Origin: PNON01 sp963757065
GTDB taxonomy: Bacteria; Chloroflexota; Anaerolineae; Anaerolineales; Anaerolineaceae
DNA length: 64,000 nucleotides
Reading direction: 5' to 3'
NCBI GenBank assembly: GCA_963757065.1
Contig: CAVWQC010000008.1
Span: 310,001 to 374,000 of the forward strand
Position 1 is the stretch's first letter. Each line of letters starts with the position of its first letter. This document shows, in pieces, positions 17,795 to 27,090 of this stretch. The notes under the pieces are model-generated. The model was not told where the DNA came from and ran no database searches. It saw only the letters and a program-made list of their open reading frames with translations. Both the position numbers and the translations under genes were made by a program.

Positions 17795-20560
17795 TTAATT
17801 TACTAAGGCAACTTTTACAGCACAGACTTTATATTCCGGAATTTTTGCGATGGGATCCAGGGCTGCAAGGGTAAGGTCATTTGCAGGAACTTCAGGGAAG
17901 TGGAAATTGGCATATACCATTCCAACAGGTACACGATCAGTGACCCATACTCCAGCTTCGATAGATCCGCGGCGTGAAGTAACACTGACTTTTCCATCCT
18001 TTTGGAGTCCTAATCTTTGCGCATCCTGAGGATTCAATTCAACCAGTGATTTTCCATATACAGCCATCAATCCTTTTGCCCGGCGGCTCATTTCACCACC
18101 ATGCCAGTGATAGAGAACACGGCCTGTGCTTAATAGCATGGGATATTCTTTATCTGGCATTTCTACTGGTGGAATATTCTGGGTGACCGCAAAAAGACCT
18201 TTTCCTCGAGTAAATTGGCTGGCATGCAAAATCGGAGTACCAGGTTGATCAACAGCTTTGACTGGCCATTGTAAGCGATCACCATTTTCCAGGCGTTGAT
18301 AGGTTACTCCTGCATAGCTTGGTGCCAGGGCAGCGACCTCAGCCATGATGGCTTCCGGTCCAGAGAAGTCCCAGTTTGCTTTTGGTGCAGAAAGATCAAT
18401 TTTACGGCTGCTGTACTTCATAACACGCTTGGCTATTTCCGTAGTGATCCACCAATCTTGTCTTGAATCACCTATTGGCTCAATCGCCTTGCGCACTAAT
18501 TGGATTCTGCGTTCTGTATTTGTAAATGTTCCGGTCTTCTCAGCGAATGTTACACCCGGAAGAAGTATGTCTGCATAGACAGATGTTTCTGACGGGAATA
18601 TCTCCTGTAAAACAAGGAAATCCAGTTCTTCCATACAATGGCGAATGTGATTCGTATCAGGATCCGTCATGATGGGATTTTCACCGAGTATATATAACGC
18701 TTTGATCTTGCCTTCACCAGCAGCCGGCATCATATCCGTTAATGTCATGCCAATCTTTGGTGACAGTGGAGTTCCCCAGGCAGTTTCAAATTTCTGCCGA
18801 ACTTCGTCATTGATCACTTGTTGATAAGCAGGATAGACGTTTGGAAGTCCACCCATGTCGCAAGCACCTTGAACATTGTTCTGTCCACGAAGGGGATTGA
18901 CGCCGCTGCCAGGTTTTCCTATATTTCCCAGGAGCATTTGCAGGTTGGCACATGTTCGGACATTCTGAACACCTACAACATGCTGGGTGATACCCATGGC
19001 CCAAAGGACTGCACCAGGTTTGGTTGTTCCAAGAATCTCAGCAGCTTCATAAAGTTGATCCACTGGAATTCCGGTTGTCTTTGAGACGATATCCGGAGTA
19101 TATTGCATTACGTTAGCTTTGAACTCATCGAAGCCTTCGGTGCGATTTGCCACGAAGTCCTTATCTTCATATCCCTTTTCAAGGATGATGTACATAAGGC
19201 CATTCAGGAGGGCAATATCACTGCCCGGGTTTAGACGCAGATGCAGAGTAGCAAATTCCGTTATATCTATCTTGCGAGGATCCGCAACAATTAGTTTCGC
19301 TCCACGGCGAAGGACTGCCTGGCGAATCTTGGTACCAAGTACAGGGTGCTGCTCAGTAGTATTTGAGCCGATAATGAAGATCGCTTTCGCGTCAGACGCG
19401 ACATCGTCCATTGAATTTGTCATTGCTCCAGAACCAAAGGAAGTGGCCAGACCGGCCACGGTGCTAGAGTGTCAGAGACGCGCGCAGTGATCGACGTTAT
19501 TCGTCCCGATCACTTGGCGCGCCAACTTATTCATGAGATAGTTTTCTTCATTTACACATTTGGCAGATGTTAATATCCCGATGCTATCCGGTCCATCTGT
19601 ATCACGAAAGCCTGCTAATTTTTTAGCGGTAAGATCCAGGGCAGTATCCCAATCTACTTCCACCCAATTTCCACGGTCCTTTTTATTGGACCGCTGACCA
19701 CCATTAAGCAGGTATTCTCTCACCAATGGCTTGGTAAGGCGGTCCTTATGATCGACATAGTCATACCCATAACGACCCTTCACGCACAGACGCATGCCGT
19801 TTACTGCACCTTCCGGGCTGGATGTGACACGGATCAATTTACCATCTTTAACATTGAGGTCAACTGTGCAACCAACACCACAGTATGGACAGATCGTGCT
19901 GACTACTTTATCCGGTATACCTAAGCCATGGGATAGTTTGTTATCCAGAGCGCCGGTTGGGCAGTAAGCTACACAGGCACCACAGGATTCGCAGCGGGCT
20001 TGCAGCATCGGTTCATCGAGACCTGCAACAACCTTGGTATCGTAACCCCTTTCTGATAATCCCCAGACAAATCGTCCCTGGACTTCAGCACAAGCACGGA
20101 TACATCGACCGCAGAGGATACATTTATTAAGGTCAACACGAACGAATGGGTTGGCATCACTGTCAACGGGGTATCTGGGTTGTTTTGCCGATACTTTGGC
20201 AATATCCACATTGTAATGTTTTGCCCATTTGATCAGGTCATTTGGGTGGCCGTCATCTGTCGTTGGATTGGAATCGTAGTATGCAGAGAGAAGAAGTTCC
20301 AGTACTGTTCGCCTGGATTCTGTTAATTTTTCTGATTCCGTAACAATATCCATTCCTTCTGTGACAGGAAGTGTGCAAGAAGTCATTGGAAGACGTGCGC
20401 CTTTGACCTCAACGATGCAAAGACGGCAGCCACCTAAAGGAGAAAGATCCTTATGGTAACATAGCGTGGGAATCTCGACCCCTGCATGTGTTGCGGCTTC
20501 AAGAACCGTCAGATTGGGTGGAACTTCTACTGAACTTCCATTTATTGTGATCGTTGCCAT
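17795..20560 (-). CDS. fdhA: Selenocysteine-containing formate dehydrogenase catalytic subunit
   Basis: A single 921-residue protein read through an in-frame TGA at 19472-19474 (codon 363). Domains in order: N-terminal 2Fe-2S domain (LCYHKDLSPLGGCRLCIVEV), His-ligand region, two 4Fe-4S motifs (CILCGRCIRACAEV and CESCGACVAYCPTGAL), the molybdopterin-enzyme 4Fe-4S domain (CPYCGVGCTVD), then the bis-guanine-dinucleotide Mo/W domains. The TGA falls exactly where formate dehydrogenases carry the metal-bound Cys or Sec (RL-U-HSSTVAGLATSFGSGAMTNS), and a SECIS-like hairpin follows it. The architecture matches NAD-linked, cytoplasmic FdsA-type enzymes that partner NuoE/NuoF-like subunits, which are encoded just upstream with a formate channel. 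No signal peptide is seen. Direction (formate oxidation or CO2 reduction) is not decided by sequence. Confidence 0.93.
19443..19474 (-). promoter_or_regulatory. Selenocysteine codon and SECIS-like hairpin in fdhA
   Basis: On the minus strand, TGA (19472-19474) is followed after 12 nt by GTGGCC-GGTCT-GGCCAC (19459 down to 19443), a perfect 6-bp stem. Its loop GGTCT resembles the apical loop of the E. coli fdhF SECIS (AGGUCU), which binds SelB. Position and loop both fit a bacterial SECIS. Confidence 0.85.
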
Positions 20561-20579
20561 AGATTACCTTTCTCTTCGG

Positions 20580-21470
20580 TTATTTTTTCCCGCGAAGATA
20601 TACAAACCAGTAAACAACTCCGACCATCAAACCACCACCAATAATATTACCGATCGTTACCGGGAGCAGGTTATTGAGGAAGAAGTTACCCCAGGTAAGA
20701 TTGGGGAAATTTTCTGCGGTTTTTCCGATCGCCTCAAAAAACTTGGGATCACCACCAGCTTTAATGAATAAACCTATAGGGAGGAAATACATATTCGCAA
20801 TACTGTGTTCGAAACCTGCTGCAACAAATCCTGCGATAGGCGGGATAATCGATAGGATTTTGTCTGTGGTTGAACGGGCAGAAAAGCATAGCCAAACAGC
20901 CAGGCAAACCAGTGCGTTACACATAATTCCAAGCGCAATTGCCTGGACAAATCCGAGGCTGGCTTTTGATTCCGCTGTGTTCAGTGCTGCTAATCCAATT
21001 GCTCCACTACCAAATGTATATTGTTTGGAATAGAACATGATAATTGCTGTACCAATAGAGCCGACAAAATTGCCTGTGTAAACAATTGCCCAGTTACGCA
21101 TTAATTTACCGAAGGATACCTTTTTATTCATGAAAGCCATCATGATCAGGTTATTTCCGGTAAATAGTTCTGCGCCACCCACTACGACAAGAATAAGGCC
21201 AAGAGTAAAAACCAATCCCGCAAGAAGTCTGACTACACCATAAGGCAAGCCTGTTCCAAAAGCAACTGCACCAGCAGCATCTTTAATTGGCATAGAGCCG
21301 GCACTTACTGTCGTGGCGAATATCGCGCCAAGGGCAATAAATGCACCAGCCAGGATGGCAAGGACAAAGCTGTTCCAAAAGGGCATGGTCGCTTTTTTGA
21401 TACCAATTGTTTCGGCTTTTGTAGCCATATCGGCCGGTAGGACTGCATCAATGCTAAATTCACCATTCAT
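20580..21470 (-). CDS. focA: Formate/nitrite transporter family channel (FocA-like)
   Basis: A 296-residue integral membrane protein with about six hydrophobic segments. Family marks are GAFIALGAIFATTVSAG in the first segment, the GGAELFTGNNLIM motif of the second, and GFEHSIANMYFLPIGLF in the fifth region. FNT channels carry formate, nitrite or hydrosulfide; the position immediately upstream of fdhA (19 bp) points to formate. The N- and C-termini are short and cytoplasmic by family precedent. Confidence 0.93.
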   Translation of the reverse strand: MNGEFSIDAVLPADMATKAETIGIKKATMPFWNSFVLAILAGAFIALGAIFATTVSAGSMPIKDAAGAVAFGTGLPYGVVRLLAGLVFTLGLILVVVGGAELFTGNNLIMMAFMNKKVSFGKLMRNWAIVYTGNFVGSIGTAIIMFYSKQYTFGSGAIGLAALNTAESKASLGFVQAIALGIMCNALVCLAVWLCFSARSTTDKILSIIPPIAGFVAAGFEHSIANMYFLPIGLFIKAGGDPKFFEAIGKTAENFPNLTWGNFFLNNLLPVTIGNIIGGGLMVGVVYWFVYLRGKK

Positions 21471-21505
21471 TTTTTTACATTCTCCTCTTTATTGTTTGGT
21501 TGGTT

Positions 21506-23149
21506 TTATACTTTTGCTAATTCATTAATTTTACAAACACCCGCTGGACAAACACCATCCCGGATGTGAGTTTCAACCTCTTCGCGAAAATTCTTTATAA
21601 TATCCTTTATCGGTGTACCAGCGGTTTGACCAAGACCACAATTAGAAAGGGCATACATGCTATCAGCAAGGTGAAGCAGGGTATCCAGGTCTTGCATTGA
21701 GCCAGTGCCATTCGAAATACCGTCCAGGAGATCATAAGCCCGCTGAGTACCTATTCTACAAGGAGTGCATTTCCCGCAACTTTCTGACCGGAAGAAGTTT
21801 AATAGTACTTTTGCCAGATCAACGACACAATTGCTTTCATCACAGATCAAGAGAGCACCAGAACCCAGGGCAACTCCTGCTTTTGAAAATGATTCAAAAT
21901 CCATTGGAGTATCCTGCAATGCTGCAGGAATGATCGAACCACTGGAGCCACCAGTTTGTGCCATTTTGAACTTGGTATTAGCTTTCATGCCTTTTGCATA
22001 GATGCTAATCACTTCGCGCAAGGTTATACCCATGGGAACTTCGATCAAACCTGTGACATTAACATTTCCCATAATGGTATAGACTTTTGTGCCGGGGCTC
22101 GATGCAGTACCCAATTTGTGATACCAATCTGCTCCAAAACGAATGATGGCTGGAATATTGGCCAGTGTTTCCACGTTATTAACCAAAGTTGGTTTTCCCC
22201 AAAGACCATTAGTCGTCGGGTATGGCGGACGTGATCTGGGTTCACCGCGTTTTCCTTCAATGGATTCAATTAATGCTGTCTCTTCACCGCAAACATAAGC
22301 TCCGGCACCTGCGTGGAGATGAAGATGGAAATTAAAACCTGAATCAAAGATGTTGTTGCCCAATAAACCCAATTCTTCTGCCTGTTCAATGGCTTTATGG
22401 AGGCGTTCAAAAGCTAGGGCATACTCCCCCCGGATATAAACGTAGCCCTCATCCGCTCCGACAGTATAAGCAGCGATCGCCATTGCTTCAATAATGCTAT
22501 GAGGATCCCCTTCAAGCAGAACACGGTCCTTGAAGGTACCCGGTTCAGATTCATCTGCGTTACAAACAACATACTTTTTCGCGCCAGGTGTTTTAGCCAC
22601 GAATTTCCATTTTTGACCAGTGGGAAAACCAGCGCCACCCCTGCCTTTTAATCCAGAAGCCAGGATCTCGTCTATAACATTATCCGAGGTCATAGAGGTT
22701 AAGACTTTACCCAAAGCCTGATAGCCATCATGCAGGATGTAATCTTGAATATCTTCGGGATTGATAATTCCAGCTCTTTCCAGGACGATTCTTTTTTCTG
22801 CTGGTAAAGTGCCCTGCCTGGCAGCCAACCATGCAATCCGTCCGGAAAGTTTGTGGGGTGATGCAACCAGGTTGGAGGCGATCCTGCCTTTATAAAGGTG
22901 TTCTTCCACCAGATATGGAATATCAGCTACAGTAACCGGTCCGTAGATCACAGCTTCCGGGTAAACAATAACCAGCGGAGATGCATCTTGACGGTCAACA
23001 TCACTTATCATCGATAATGAAATCTCATCTTGAATACCTAGTTTTATAAATTCTTTTTCAAGAGCCATGAAGATCTGTTCCGATCCGAGTCGAATACTAT
23101 CAGGATCACCGGAAACTAAAACCATTGCGCGTACGGCTTTCATATTCAT
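21506..23149 (-). CDS. NuoF-like flavoprotein subunit (formate dehydrogenase beta / diaphorase)
   Basis: 547 residues. A thioredoxin-like N-terminal domain (about 1-95) is followed by the NuoF core: GLKGRGGAGFPTGQKWKF (NADH/FMN), CNADESEPGTFKDR, GAGAYVCGEETALIESIEGKRGEPR, and the 4Fe-4S motif ESCGKCTPCRIGT with a later GLGQTAG. The N-terminal domain has lost all cysteines that would bind a 2Fe-2S cluster in HydB-type proteins, and the C-terminus ends at CPAGVCK without a ferredoxin domain. It should hold FMN and one 4Fe-4S cluster and react with NAD(P). It is paired with the NuoE gene at 23156 and sits upstream of focA-fdhA, so it likely belongs to the formate dehydrogenase. Confidence 0.9.
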   Translation of the reverse strand: MNMKAVRAMVLVSGDPDSIRLGSEQIFMALEKEFIKLGIQDEISLSMISDVDRQDASPLVIVYPEAVIYGPVTVADIPYLVEEHLYKGRIASNLVASPHKLSGRIAWLAARQGTLPAEKRIVLERAGIINPEDIQDYILHDGYQALGKVLTSMTSDNVIDEILASGLKGRGGAGFPTGQKWKFVAKTPGAKKYVVCNADESEPGTFKDRVLLEGDPHSIIEAMAIAAYTVGADEGYVYIRGEYALAFERLHKAIEQAEELGLLGNNIFDSGFNFHLHLHAGAGAYVCGEETALIESIEGKRGEPRSRPPYPTTNGLWGKPTLVNNVETLANIPAIIRFGADWYHKLGTASSPGTKVYTIMGNVNVTGLIEVPMGITLREVISIYAKGMKANTKFKMAQTGGSSGSIIPAALQDTPMDFESFSKAGVALGSGALLICDESNCVVDLAKVLLNFFRSESCGKCTPCRIGTQRAYDLLDGISNGTGSMQDLDTLLHLADSMYALSNCGLGQTAGTPIKDIIKNFREEVETHIRDGVCPAGVCKINELAKV

Positions 23150-23155
23150 TCTCCT

Positions 23156-23635
23156 TTACTGGTACTTTGCCAAGATCTCTGGTACCTGTGCTGCGGTAAC
23201 GTTGCCATACACATCGTCATCGATAATGAAGACTGGACCAACTCCACAAAGACCAAGACAACTTGTGGTAAGGAAGGTCCATTTACCGTCAGGTGTTGTT
23301 TCCCCGGGTTTGATGTCCAAGTTTTCCAAAAGAGCATCAAAAACATTTCGGCCACCTACGACATGGCAGGGGGCTGATTCACAGAAACGTAAAATGTGCT
23401 TGCCAACTGGTATTGTGGAAAGCATTTCATAAAAACTGGCAACTGAAAACAATTTACTTTTTGGAGTATTTAATTTAATGCTCAGATTTTCAAGCGCTTG
23501 TGAAGGTAGGTATCCGAGTTCACGGTTAACCAGTGATAGGATCGGTATAAGTTCTTCATACTTTGCACCATATTTCGTAATAGCTCGATCGACTGCTGAA
23601 ATAATTCTTTGCTCAAGAACAACATCCGAAGCCAT
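23156..23635 (-). CDS. NuoE-like 2Fe-2S subunit
   Basis: A 159-residue NuoE/24-kDa-type protein. All four cluster ligands are visible: CESAPC (C-X4-C) and CLGLC (C-X3-C), about 35 residues apart, after a helical N-terminus containing GYLPSQALENLS. It provides a 2Fe-2S relay next to the NuoF-like flavoprotein. Its stop lies 6 bp upstream of the partner's start. Confidence 0.92.
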   Translation of the reverse strand: MASDVVLEQRIISAVDRAITKYGAKYEELIPILSLVNRELGYLPSQALENLSIKLNTPKSKLFSVASFYEMLSTIPVGKHILRFCESAPCHVVGGRNVFDALLENLDIKPGETTPDGKWTFLTTSCLGLCGVGPVFIIDDDVYGNVTAAQVPEILAKYQ

Positions 23636-23686
23636 GCTCCTCCTCCTGGAGATATGAACTTAGTACCTACGGTAATATTCTAATTA

Positions 23687-25468
23687 TTAATTAATTTCAA
23701 TTGCATTGAAATTGCATACTTGCATACAAATACCACACCTTACACATACATCAGGATCAATTTTGTGTGCCTGTCTTCTTTCACCGCTTATCGCACTGAC
23801 AGGACAATTACGCGCGCACACCGTACAACCTGTGCAAACGTCTGTAATAATATCATAACGGATCAAAGATTTGCAAACCTTTGCGGGGCATCTTTTCTCA
23901 TAAATATGGGCTTCATATTCGGCGCGGAAATGTTTCAGAGTGCTTTCGACTGGAGTGGGTGCACCCTGACCCAGACCGCACAGGCTGGTTAATTTGATCT
24001 GTTTGCAAAGAAGCTCAAGCTTCTCAATATCACCATCTTCTCCTCTGCCATCACATATTTTCTCTAAAATATCCAATATACGACGTGTCCCGACGCGACA
24101 GGGAGTACATTTTCCGCAACTTTCATCCTGAGTAAATTCCATGAAAAAGCGGGCGATATCAACCATGCAGGTATCTTCGTCCATGACGATCAAGCCGCCG
24201 GATCCCATCATGGAACCCGCAGCTGTCAGTGACTCATAATCCATTGGAAGATCAAGATATTCCGCGGGTAAACAGCCACCCATCGGGCCGCCGGTTTGGA
24301 TGGCTTTAAAGGCTTTATCGTCCTTGATCCCACCACAAACGTCATAAACAATATCACGTAGGGTAATTCCAAAAGGCACTTCTATCAACCCGGAATTTTT
24401 GATATCGCCAGCTATGGCAAAGGTTTTTGTACCTTTACTCTTTTCATTTCCCATGCTGGCATACCATTCTGCGCCTTTAAGTATTATTTGAGGAACATTC
24501 GCATAGGTTTCTACGTTATTTACATTTGAAGGTTTACCCCAGAGACCGCTGTCCGCCGGGAAAGGCGGCCTTGGGCGTGGTTCTCCTCGACGTCCTTCAA
24601 TGGAGGCCATTAATGCTGTTTCTTCACCACAAACAAATGCACCAGCTCCCATTCTGACTTCAAGGTCAAAATCGAAACCTGAACCAAGGATGTCTTTTCC
24701 AAGAAAACCAATTGACCGGGCTTGCTTTATGGCAAGATTAAGCGTGCGAACTGCTATAGGATACTCCGCACGACAGTAAATATAACCTTGATGAATTCCT
24801 GCTGCATAGGCGGCGATGATCATTCCCTCAATTACAGAATGTGGATCACCTTCTAATACACGCCGATTCATAAATGCACCGGGATCACCTTCATCAGCAT
24901 TACATATTAAATATTTGATCGGGTCTTTCTTAGCAGCGACGAATGACCACTTCTTTGCAGCCGGGAAACCAGCACCGCCCCGGCCACGTAAACCGGAAGC
25001 AAGTACAGTATCGATGACCTGGGAAGGAGACATTTCGGATAAAGCTTTTCCAAGTCCAAGATAGCCGTCTTCCGCTATGTAGTCTTCAATATTTTCCGGG
25101 TCGATAACTCCGCAATTTCGCAGAACCACACGAATTTCTTTTGATTTAGGAGCTCGTAATTCTTCATCAGCAATAGTGGTATCTGATTCAAGGAACTTTT
25201 CTGCAATTCTACCTTTTAAGAAATGCTCTTCAACCAGATAAGGAATATCATCTACTGTCAGGTTGGTATAATGCACACCTTCCGGATAGACCATAATTTC
25301 TGGTCCGTGGATACATCCACCAATACGGGAAGTCTCCAAAACTTGGATCTCATCAATGAGACCTTCAGCTACCAATTCATCTTGAATGGCATCCATAACA
25401 TCATGAGCGCCTTTGGAAAGGCATTCAGGATCAATGCAGACTAATACATGAGAACGATAATACTTCAT
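23687..25468 (-). CDS. HydB-like NuoF flavoprotein with C-terminal 2x[4Fe-4S] ferredoxin domain
   Basis: 593 residues in the HydB/HndC arrangement. The N-terminal thioredoxin-like domain keeps three cysteines (CIDPEC and GGCIHGPE; the usual fourth is absent). The NuoF core has GLRGRGGAGFPAAKKW, CNADEGDPGAFMNR, GAGAFVCGEETALMASIEGRRGEPR and ESCGKCTPCRVGTRR. The C-terminus adds two ferredoxin motifs (CTGCTVCARNCP and CVRCGICMQVCNF). In electron-bifurcating [FeFe] hydrogenases this subunit binds NAD(H) and FMN and exchanges electrons with ferredoxin. No hydrogenase catalytic subunit follows; a second NuoE/NuoF pair and a formate dehydrogenase do. Confidence 0.92.
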   Translation of the reverse strand: MKYYRSHVLVCIDPECLSKGAHDVMDAIQDELVAEGLIDEIQVLETSRIGGCIHGPEIMVYPEGVHYTNLTVDDIPYLVEEHFLKGRIAEKFLESDTTIADEELRAPKSKEIRVVLRNCGVIDPENIEDYIAEDGYLGLGKALSEMSPSQVIDTVLASGLRGRGGAGFPAAKKWSFVAAKKDPIKYLICNADEGDPGAFMNRRVLEGDPHSVIEGMIIAAYAAGIHQGYIYCRAEYPIAVRTLNLAIKQARSIGFLGKDILGSGFDFDLEVRMGAGAFVCGEETALMASIEGRRGEPRPRPPFPADSGLWGKPSNVNNVETYANVPQIILKGAEWYASMGNEKSKGTKTFAIAGDIKNSGLIEVPFGITLRDIVYDVCGGIKDDKAFKAIQTGGPMGGCLPAEYLDLPMDYESLTAAGSMMGSGGLIVMDEDTCMVDIARFFMEFTQDESCGKCTPCRVGTRRILDILEKICDGRGEDGDIEKLELLCKQIKLTSLCGLGQGAPTPVESTLKHFRAEYEAHIYEKRCPAKVCKSLIRYDIITDVCTGCTVCARNCPVSAISGERRQAHKIDPDVCVRCGICMQVCNFNAIEIN

Positions 25469-25491
25469 ATATACCTTATAAATTCATCTAA

Positions 25492-25863
25492 TTAAGAGAG
25501 CTGAATAAGATTGCTCTGGACAACATTACCATTGACGACGTGTTCTTTCATGATCCTTCTGGCTACTTCGGGAGTAACCTTGCCATAGGTGATTTTTGGT
25601 TGTTCACCAATAATTACCTGGACGATCGGTTCTTTCTCGCATAAACCGATACAGCCAGTCTGGGTTACCAAAATACTTGAAAGGTTATCAGTTTCAATGA
25701 CATCCAGGATGGATTTCATTGCATCACGAGCTCCCGCTGCAATTCCACAGGTTCCCATACCCACAATAACCTGAGCCGTTCCAGATGTTGCTTTTGCTTT
25801 TCTTTTCTCGAGTGCTTCTTCGCGGATCTTCTTCAAATCTTCTAGTGTTTTAACAGTTGACAT
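25492..25863 (-). CDS. Thioredoxin-like 2Fe-2S ferredoxin (HndB-like)
   Basis: A 123-residue protein with a charged helical N-terminus (LEDLKKIREEALEKRKAK) and a thioredoxin-fold ferredoxin domain: GMGTCGIAAGA and TGCIGLCEKEPIVQV. Only three cysteines are visible at the cluster site. Such proteins occur as separate subunits or neighbours of HydB/HydC. It lies between the ATPase-like gene and the HydB-like gene with short gaps. Confidence 0.85.
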   Translation of the reverse strand: MSTVKTLEDLKKIREEALEKRKAKATSGTAQVIVGMGTCGIAAGARDAMKSILDVIETDNLSSILVTQTGCIGLCEKEPIVQVIIGEQPKITYGKVTPEVARRIMKEHVVNGNVVQSNLIQLS

Positions 25864-25893
25864 TTTTCACTCCTGTTTATGAATACGATATAG

Positions 25894-26454
25894 TTATTTA
25901 ATTGTGAGAAAGTCATGTTGAACCCCTGCTATTCCTTCCCTCAAATGATCCCTAAGAAAGGTAATTATCGAAGGTTCTGATAGTGATATATCTCCCAATT
26001 CGCTTTTAAAAAACTCATCATCAAACTCAAACATTGCCTCGTTATATTCATACCGAAATATCCAATGAATATCGGGGTACCCTATTACCAGAATTGTGAT
26101 CGTATTGACAATATCACCCAAAGGCATACGATCAATATGACTTCTCTGAAAGATACAGGATATTTTTGTTCCCTTATCCGGAATGGAATTAATTGTTAAG
26201 CTACCGTTACAAGATTCAGCTGCAGCTTTTAATAACGGAATACCCAGGCCAACTTTACGGGTTGTTCTGGTGGTGACGAATGGATCGGTCACAGTGCGGA
26301 CCATCTCTTCGCACATTCCTCTTCCATTGTCCGTTACAGAAAAAGATAATTTATCTGTATGCAAGTTTTCATGGACAGAAATCCGAACGAGATCTGCTTG
26401 AGCGGTGACACAATTTTCCGCTATGTCAAGAATATGCAGCGCTAATTCTCGCAC
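25894..26454 (-). CDS. Histidine-kinase-type ATPase domain protein (no kinase core)
   Basis: 186 residues. The first about 95 form a GHKL/Bergerat ATP-binding fold: ENCVTAQADLV (N box), DNGRGMCEEM (G1), KVGLGIPLLKAA (G2) and GTKISC. No dimerisation/phosphoacceptor helix pair is present. The last about 85 residues are unassigned. Similar short ATPase genes recur next to NuoE in [FeFe]-hydrogenase operons and are thought to be regulatory; their function is not established. It lies between NuoE and the ferredoxin gene, 6 bp after NuoE. Confidence 0.8.
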   Translation of the reverse strand: MRELALHILDIAENCVTAQADLVRISVHENLHTDKLSFSVTDNGRGMCEEMVRTVTDPFVTTRTTRKVGLGIPLLKAAAESCNGSLTINSIPDKGTKISCIFQRSHIDRMPLGDIVNTITILVIGYPDIHWIFRYEYNEAMFEFDDEFFKSELGDISLSEPSIITFLRDHLREGIAGVQHDFLTIK

Positions 26455-26460
26455 AATCTC

Positions 26461-26967
26461 CTATTCCTGGCACTGCCGGATAAATTGGGGGAATTTATTT
26501 GGTTTTACCCGACCGTGCGTTTCTTCATCCACTACAATAACTGGAGCCTGACTGCAGGCACCAACACAACGACAAACTTCCAGGGTGATCAAGCCGTCTT
26601 CGGTTGTATCCCCGGGATTAATTCCAAGAGATTGTTTTGCTTTTTCGATCAATTGAGGAGTGCCACCTACGTAACAGGCAGTTCCCATGCAGAATTTTAT
26701 GGTATGTTTTCCACGAGGCTTGGTAGTAAAGAAGGAGTAGAAAGAGACAACTCCATGAATGGCACTTACGGGGATATCCAATTCTTTTGAAACGTAAGCC
26801 TGCATTGGTTCTGAAATATATCCAACCTGACTCTGTAATTCATTTAGAATTACCATGGTTGCCCCGGGTCGTTTTATATTACTCAGAATTATGTTATCAA
26901 TAATACTTTTTTGTTCTGGAACATTAATTGGGTCTGTTGCTGGTGCGTTATCAATTACATTAAACAT
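26461..26967 (-). CDS. HydC/HndA-like NuoE subunit
   Basis: 168 residues. Ligand motifs are CMGTAC and CRCVGAC with the intervening helix typical of 24-kDa subunits, preceded by GYISEPMQAYVSKELDIP and VVSFYSFFTTKPRG. It supplies the 2Fe-2S relay for the HydB-like subunit. It starts a sub-operon with its own predicted promoter. Confidence 0.92.
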   Translation of the reverse strand: MFNVIDNAPATDPINVPEQKSIIDNIILSNIKRPGATMVILNELQSQVGYISEPMQAYVSKELDIPVSAIHGVVSFYSFFTTKPRGKHTIKFCMGTACYVGGTPQLIEKAKQSLGINPGDTTEDGLITLEVCRCVGACSQAPVIVVDEETHGRVKPNKFPQFIRQCQE

Positions 26968-27007
26968 TCTTAGTACATCCTCTCAACTGGCATTTACAAC
27001 GCCAGAA

Positions 27008-27035
27008 AGTATAAAAGTAGTCATTAAAAGTGTAA
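27008..27035 (-). promoter_or_regulatory. Predicted promoter for the NuoE/HydB sub-operon
   Basis: On the minus strand, TTACAC (27030-27035), a 16-bp spacer and TATACT (27008-27013) lie upstream of the NuoE start. A CTGGC / GCCAG hairpin (26987-27005) sits in the predicted 5' leader. Confidence 0.45.
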
Positions 27036-27090
27036 CTGCGAGATGAGAGTTTAGTCAGATACTAAATGTCATATTCTCTAACGCGAGTTG

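Noticed and set aside
19440..19480. fdhA as two genes or a frameshifted pseudogene
   Set aside because: Both halves are in the same frame, separated only by TGA at the conserved Sec/Cys position with a SECIS-like hairpin.
23687..26967. A complete [FeFe] hydrogenase operon
   Set aside because: No H-cluster motifs (TSCCP, PCxxKxxE, ExxxCxGGCxxGGG) are encoded here; only HydB/HydC-type subunits are present.
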